NCBI GenBank assembly: GCA_937983035.1
Contig: CALKAN010000100.1
Location: 1 to 6,778 of the forward strand
Direction of reading: 5' to 3'
From: an uncultured Paenibacillaceae bacterium
GTDB lineage: Bacteria > Bacillota > Bacilli > Paenibacillales > CALAME01
Length of the DNA stretch: 6,778 bases
The notes below the pieces were generated by a model that had not been told where the DNA came from, did no database searches, and saw only the letters and a list, made by a program, of their open reading frames with translations. Positions 4,815-6,778 of the stretch are shown here, one piece after another (within the stretch, counting starts at the first letter, position 1; each line of letters opens with the position of its first letter). A program made the position numbers and the translations under genes.

Positions 4815-6197
4815 ATGTTGAAGTCTCGGCAAATGCTTCTTATGCTTTCCGCGTTTTTGTTTTTTGCGGCTGTCGTTTCAGCATGCAGCGGCGAACAATT
4901 AAGCGAAAGCAGCCAAGCGCCTGCAGGAAATGAACCAAATTCAGAAACCAGTTCCTCTCAAGCGGAAAACTATGCGGAAGCTGAAGATGTGCAAGAACCT
5001 GTTAAAGTAACGGCTTATTCTTATTGGCGTGAATTCAGCGACGATTATTGGAAACAAGTGCTGATCAACCCAGTCAAAGAAAAGCATCCTCACATCGATT
5101 TGGAAATTATTATCCCGAAAGACGGGAATGGAACGAATCACTTGAAAGAATTGATCGTTGCCAATGAAGCTCCGGATCTGGTGATCAGCGATATCGGGAC
5201 AGCGCCGGGAATCGCGGAACTCGGCTACAACTACGATATGACGGAGCTTGTCGCCAATTCAGACATCGATATGGTTCATTTCGATCAAAATGTGTTGGAA
5301 TATATTCGCGCATTGGATGTGAACGGCGGCCTGATCACCATGCCTTATTCTTCTAATTTCATCGCCTTGTTTTACAATAAAGACATTTTTGATCGTTTTG
5401 GCCAGGAATACCCTTATGACGGGATTACGTTTCCGGAAGTGGTTGAATTGGCGAGAAATTTAACGCGAACGGAAGACAATCAGAAATATATCGGATTCGA
5501 CCATAACAGCATTCACTTTTTGGCAGGCGGAATTACGAGAGATTTCTTTGATCCTGAGACCGGTTTGGCGAATTTGTCCACCCCTGAATGGCGCATGGCA
5601 TACGAATTGTTAGTCGAATTAATTCATATTCCCGGCAATCGTTTTCCGGGAGAGGATGACTACCATATTACGAGATGGCATAATGAAGCGTTCTACAGAG
5701 ATCAATACGTGGCGATGGCAGGAGTGCCCAACTTGATTTCGGCGGGATTGCAAACCGTGCCGGACATGAACTGGGACATGACCGCTTACCCTGTCTTTGA
5801 AGACTTTCCGAGAACGGCACAGGCTGCGGGAGGAAGGGGACTGTTTTTAAACCCGGCAAGCGATGTGCTGGAAGATGCATTTAAGGTAATTGAGGCTGCG
5901 CTGTCAGAAGAGAATCAAATCATTATTTCCAGCAACGGAGAGCAGCCGGCGCTGGTGACGGAACGAACGATTGAAGCGTTTTGTTCCAACTTGCCTTACA
6001 CGGAAGGGAAAAATGTGAAAGCCGCTTTTTACAATAAGCAAAATTATCCAACCAACCCGACGATTTATGATGGATACGCGATCGGCATCGTATACAATCA
6101 TTCTTTGGAATTGTATCAAGGAAAAGATATCAATACGGTTATACGTGAAACAGAAGAAGCAATCAACCAGAAAGTGCGGGAGCTTTCAGGACAATGA
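4815..6197 (+). CDS. Extracellular solute-binding lipoprotein, family 1 (SBP-2)
   Basis: The 460-aa product is a second ABC-importer binding lipoprotein. A charged N-terminus (MLKSR), a hydrophobic stretch and the lipobox VSAC form a type II signal peptide, with the lipidated cysteine at residue 24. A Ser/Glu/Gln-rich linker (about 25-58) leads into the two-lobed binding domain. The ALFYNKDIFDRFG block (184-196) matches SBP-1, as do the following YPYDGITF, the NLTRTED region, the IPGN segment and the KDIN near the C-terminus, so the two genes are paralogs that have diverged considerably. Promoter, palindrome and terminator make it a single-gene unit. No permease gene follows; instead an AraC-family gene converges from the other strand. 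Aromatic residues are plentiful (YSYWREFSDDYW near 68-79), as in sugar binders, but the ligand is unknown. The neighbouring regulator and esterase suggest a plant- or microbe-derived oligosaccharide. Confidence 0.92.
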   Translation: MLKSRQMLLMLSAFLFFAAVVSACSGEQLSESSQAPAGNEPNSETSSSQAENYAEAEDVQEPVKVTAYSYWREFSDDYWKQVLINPVKEKHPHIDLEIIIPKDGNGTNHLKELIVANEAPDLVISDIGTAPGIAELGYNYDMTELVANSDIDMVHFDQNVLEYIRALDVNGGLITMPYSSNFIALFYNKDIFDRFGQEYPYDGITFPEVVELARNLTRTEDNQKYIGFDHNSIHFLAGGITRDFFDPETGLANLSTPEWRMAYELLVELIHIPGNRFPGEDDYHITRWHNEAFYRDQYVAMAGVPNLISAGLQTVPDMNWDMTAYPVFEDFPRTAQAAGGRGLFLNPASDVLEDAFKVIEAALSEENQIIISSNGEQPALVTERTIEAFCSNLPYTEGKNVKAAFYNKQNYPTNPTIYDGYAIGIVYNHSLELYQGKDINTVIRETEEAINQKVRELSGQ

Positions 6198-6236
6198 TGC
6201 AGATGATGGCACAGGGATGACGAATCGGTTTGGCAG

Positions 6237-6261
6237 GGGGATTGCCCAAGGCATCCCCTTT
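6237..6261 (+). terminator. Terminator hairpin after SBP-2
   Basis: GGGGAT-GCC (6237-6246, with one bulged T) pairs with GGC-ATCCCC (6250-6258) around a CAA loop, giving nine pairs of mostly G-C. Only a short, broken T tract follows (CTTTCCATTT). It lies 40 bp after the SBP-2 stop. On the minus strand no T run follows, so it is unlikely to serve the convergent AraC gene well. Confidence 0.6.
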
Positions 6262-6353
6262 CCATTTGGTCAGGTGAAAATATTTACGCTGTTAAACGTG
6301 CGATTTGAACATGAAATCATCAAAAAAATTAAAAGAGAAACATGAAATATGAG

Positions 6354-6778
6354 CTAGTCCAGCGTAAGGTGATCGGGAAAACGCTGGCTGCGGAATTGGC
6401 CTGGCGGCACGCCTACTGCGCTTTTAAATACTTTCGTAAAGTAGTTGGCATGGATGAAGCCCGTCTGTTGTCCGATCGCCTCGACAGGCATGTCCGTGCT
6501 GCGCAGCAGTTCCATCGCTTTTTCCAGCCGGATTTTGTTTAAATATCTGGTCGATTCCCGGAATAATTTAATCAGATGGTATTTGGAAACGCCCAGCTCT
6601 GCAGAGACATCGTCCAGACGCACTTTGCGATCGTACTTATTTTCCAGCAGCTCGATGGCTTGATTTACGATTGCCGGCCGCTTGTCTGGAAGCGCGTGGC
6701 CGCTGCAGTATCGATACAGCTCCAGAATAAATTGATAGGTGAGAAGCGAAGCTTTGTACGCGTCTTTAATTTGCTTAT
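6354..6778 (-). CDS. AraC-family transcriptional regulator, C-terminal part
   Basis: The frame is open from the window edge to the TAG at 6354-6356, so the 141 residues seen are the C-terminus of a longer protein. The GTG at 6621-6623 is an internal valine codon, not the start. The DNA-binding domain has both helix-turn-helix units: VRLDDVSAELGVSKYHLIKL, then MPVEAIGQQTGF leading into HANYFTKVFKSAVGVPPGQFR, which fits the AraC signature (GF, YF, FK, G-P, FR). The preceding helix RPAIVNQAIELLENKY is the usual linker into the domain. The ligand-sensing N-terminal part lies outside the window, so it cannot be said whether it is a cupin-type sensor or a YesN-like response regulator. AraC proteins next to sugar-binding lipoproteins usually control sugar uptake genes; control of SBP-2, SBP-1 or genes further right is inferred. 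It converges on SBP-2. Confidence 0.92.
   Translation of the reverse strand, partial: KQIKDAYKASLLTYQFILELYRYCSGHALPDKRPAIVNQAIELLENKYDRKVRLDDVSAELGVSKYHLIKLFRESTRYLNKIRLEKAMELLRSTDMPVEAIGQQTGFIHANYFTKVFKSAVGVPPGQFRSQRFPDHLTLD

Noticed and set aside
4597..4815. 72-codon plus-strand open frame before SBP-2
   Set aside because: It crosses a terminator and the SBP-2 promoter and lacks a ribosome site.

Overview
The window looks like a chromosomal segment of a Gram-positive, spore-former-type Bacillota, most likely Paenibacillaceae (Paenibacillus, Cohnella or a relative). The reasons are strong AGGAGG-type ribosome sites, rho-independent terminators, two Gram-positive-style lipoprotein solute-binding proteins, an AraC-type regulator next to a binding protein, a DesR-like response regulator and a DUF4256 protein. 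The genus is inference; no marker gene is present.

Layout. (1) 1-626: the last codons of a probable histidine kinase gene overlap, by ATGA, a complete DesR/NarL-type response regulator. (2) 627-924: about 300 bp with no convincing gene, holding two short perfect palindromes. (3) 925-1494: a DUF4256 protein, ending at a very strong 17-bp hairpin (1502-1543) that also serves the convergent gene on the other strand. (4) 1574-2914, minus strand: an ABC-type family 1 solute-binding lipoprotein (SBP-1). (5) 2915-3450: a 536-bp AT-rich intergenic region with the SBP-1 promoter, helically phased TTGTTAAAA-like repeats, a cluster of TGCA-containing direct repeats and a pair of TTAACGCA repeats with alternative hairpins. 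(6) 3451-4509: an alpha/beta hydrolase of the dienelactone hydrolase/acetylxylan-esterase-like type. (7) 4510-4814: intergenic, with two hairpins, a good promoter and a perfect palindrome at the predicted transcription start of the next gene. (8) 4815-6197: a second family 1 solute-binding lipoprotein (SBP-2), paralogous to SBP-1, followed by a hairpin terminator. (9) 6354-6778, minus strand: the C-terminal part of an AraC-family regulator running off the window.

How it may work together. The two lipoproteins, the hydrolase and the AraC-type regulator fit a carbohydrate-capture neighbourhood: extracellular sugar binding, cytoplasmic ester cleavage (no signal peptide is seen) and ligand-responsive control. 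No permease or ATPase gene lies in the window, so the binding proteins are orphans here and must use permeases encoded elsewhere or act as sensors. The DesR-like regulator belongs to a separate two-component operon, probably membrane-fluidity or cell-envelope control.

No CRISPR array, tRNA, rRNA, transposase or phage gene was seen. I do not find a clearly new defence or mobile system. The most unusual material is in the intergenic DNA: phased repeats, TGCA repeats and the start-site palindrome.
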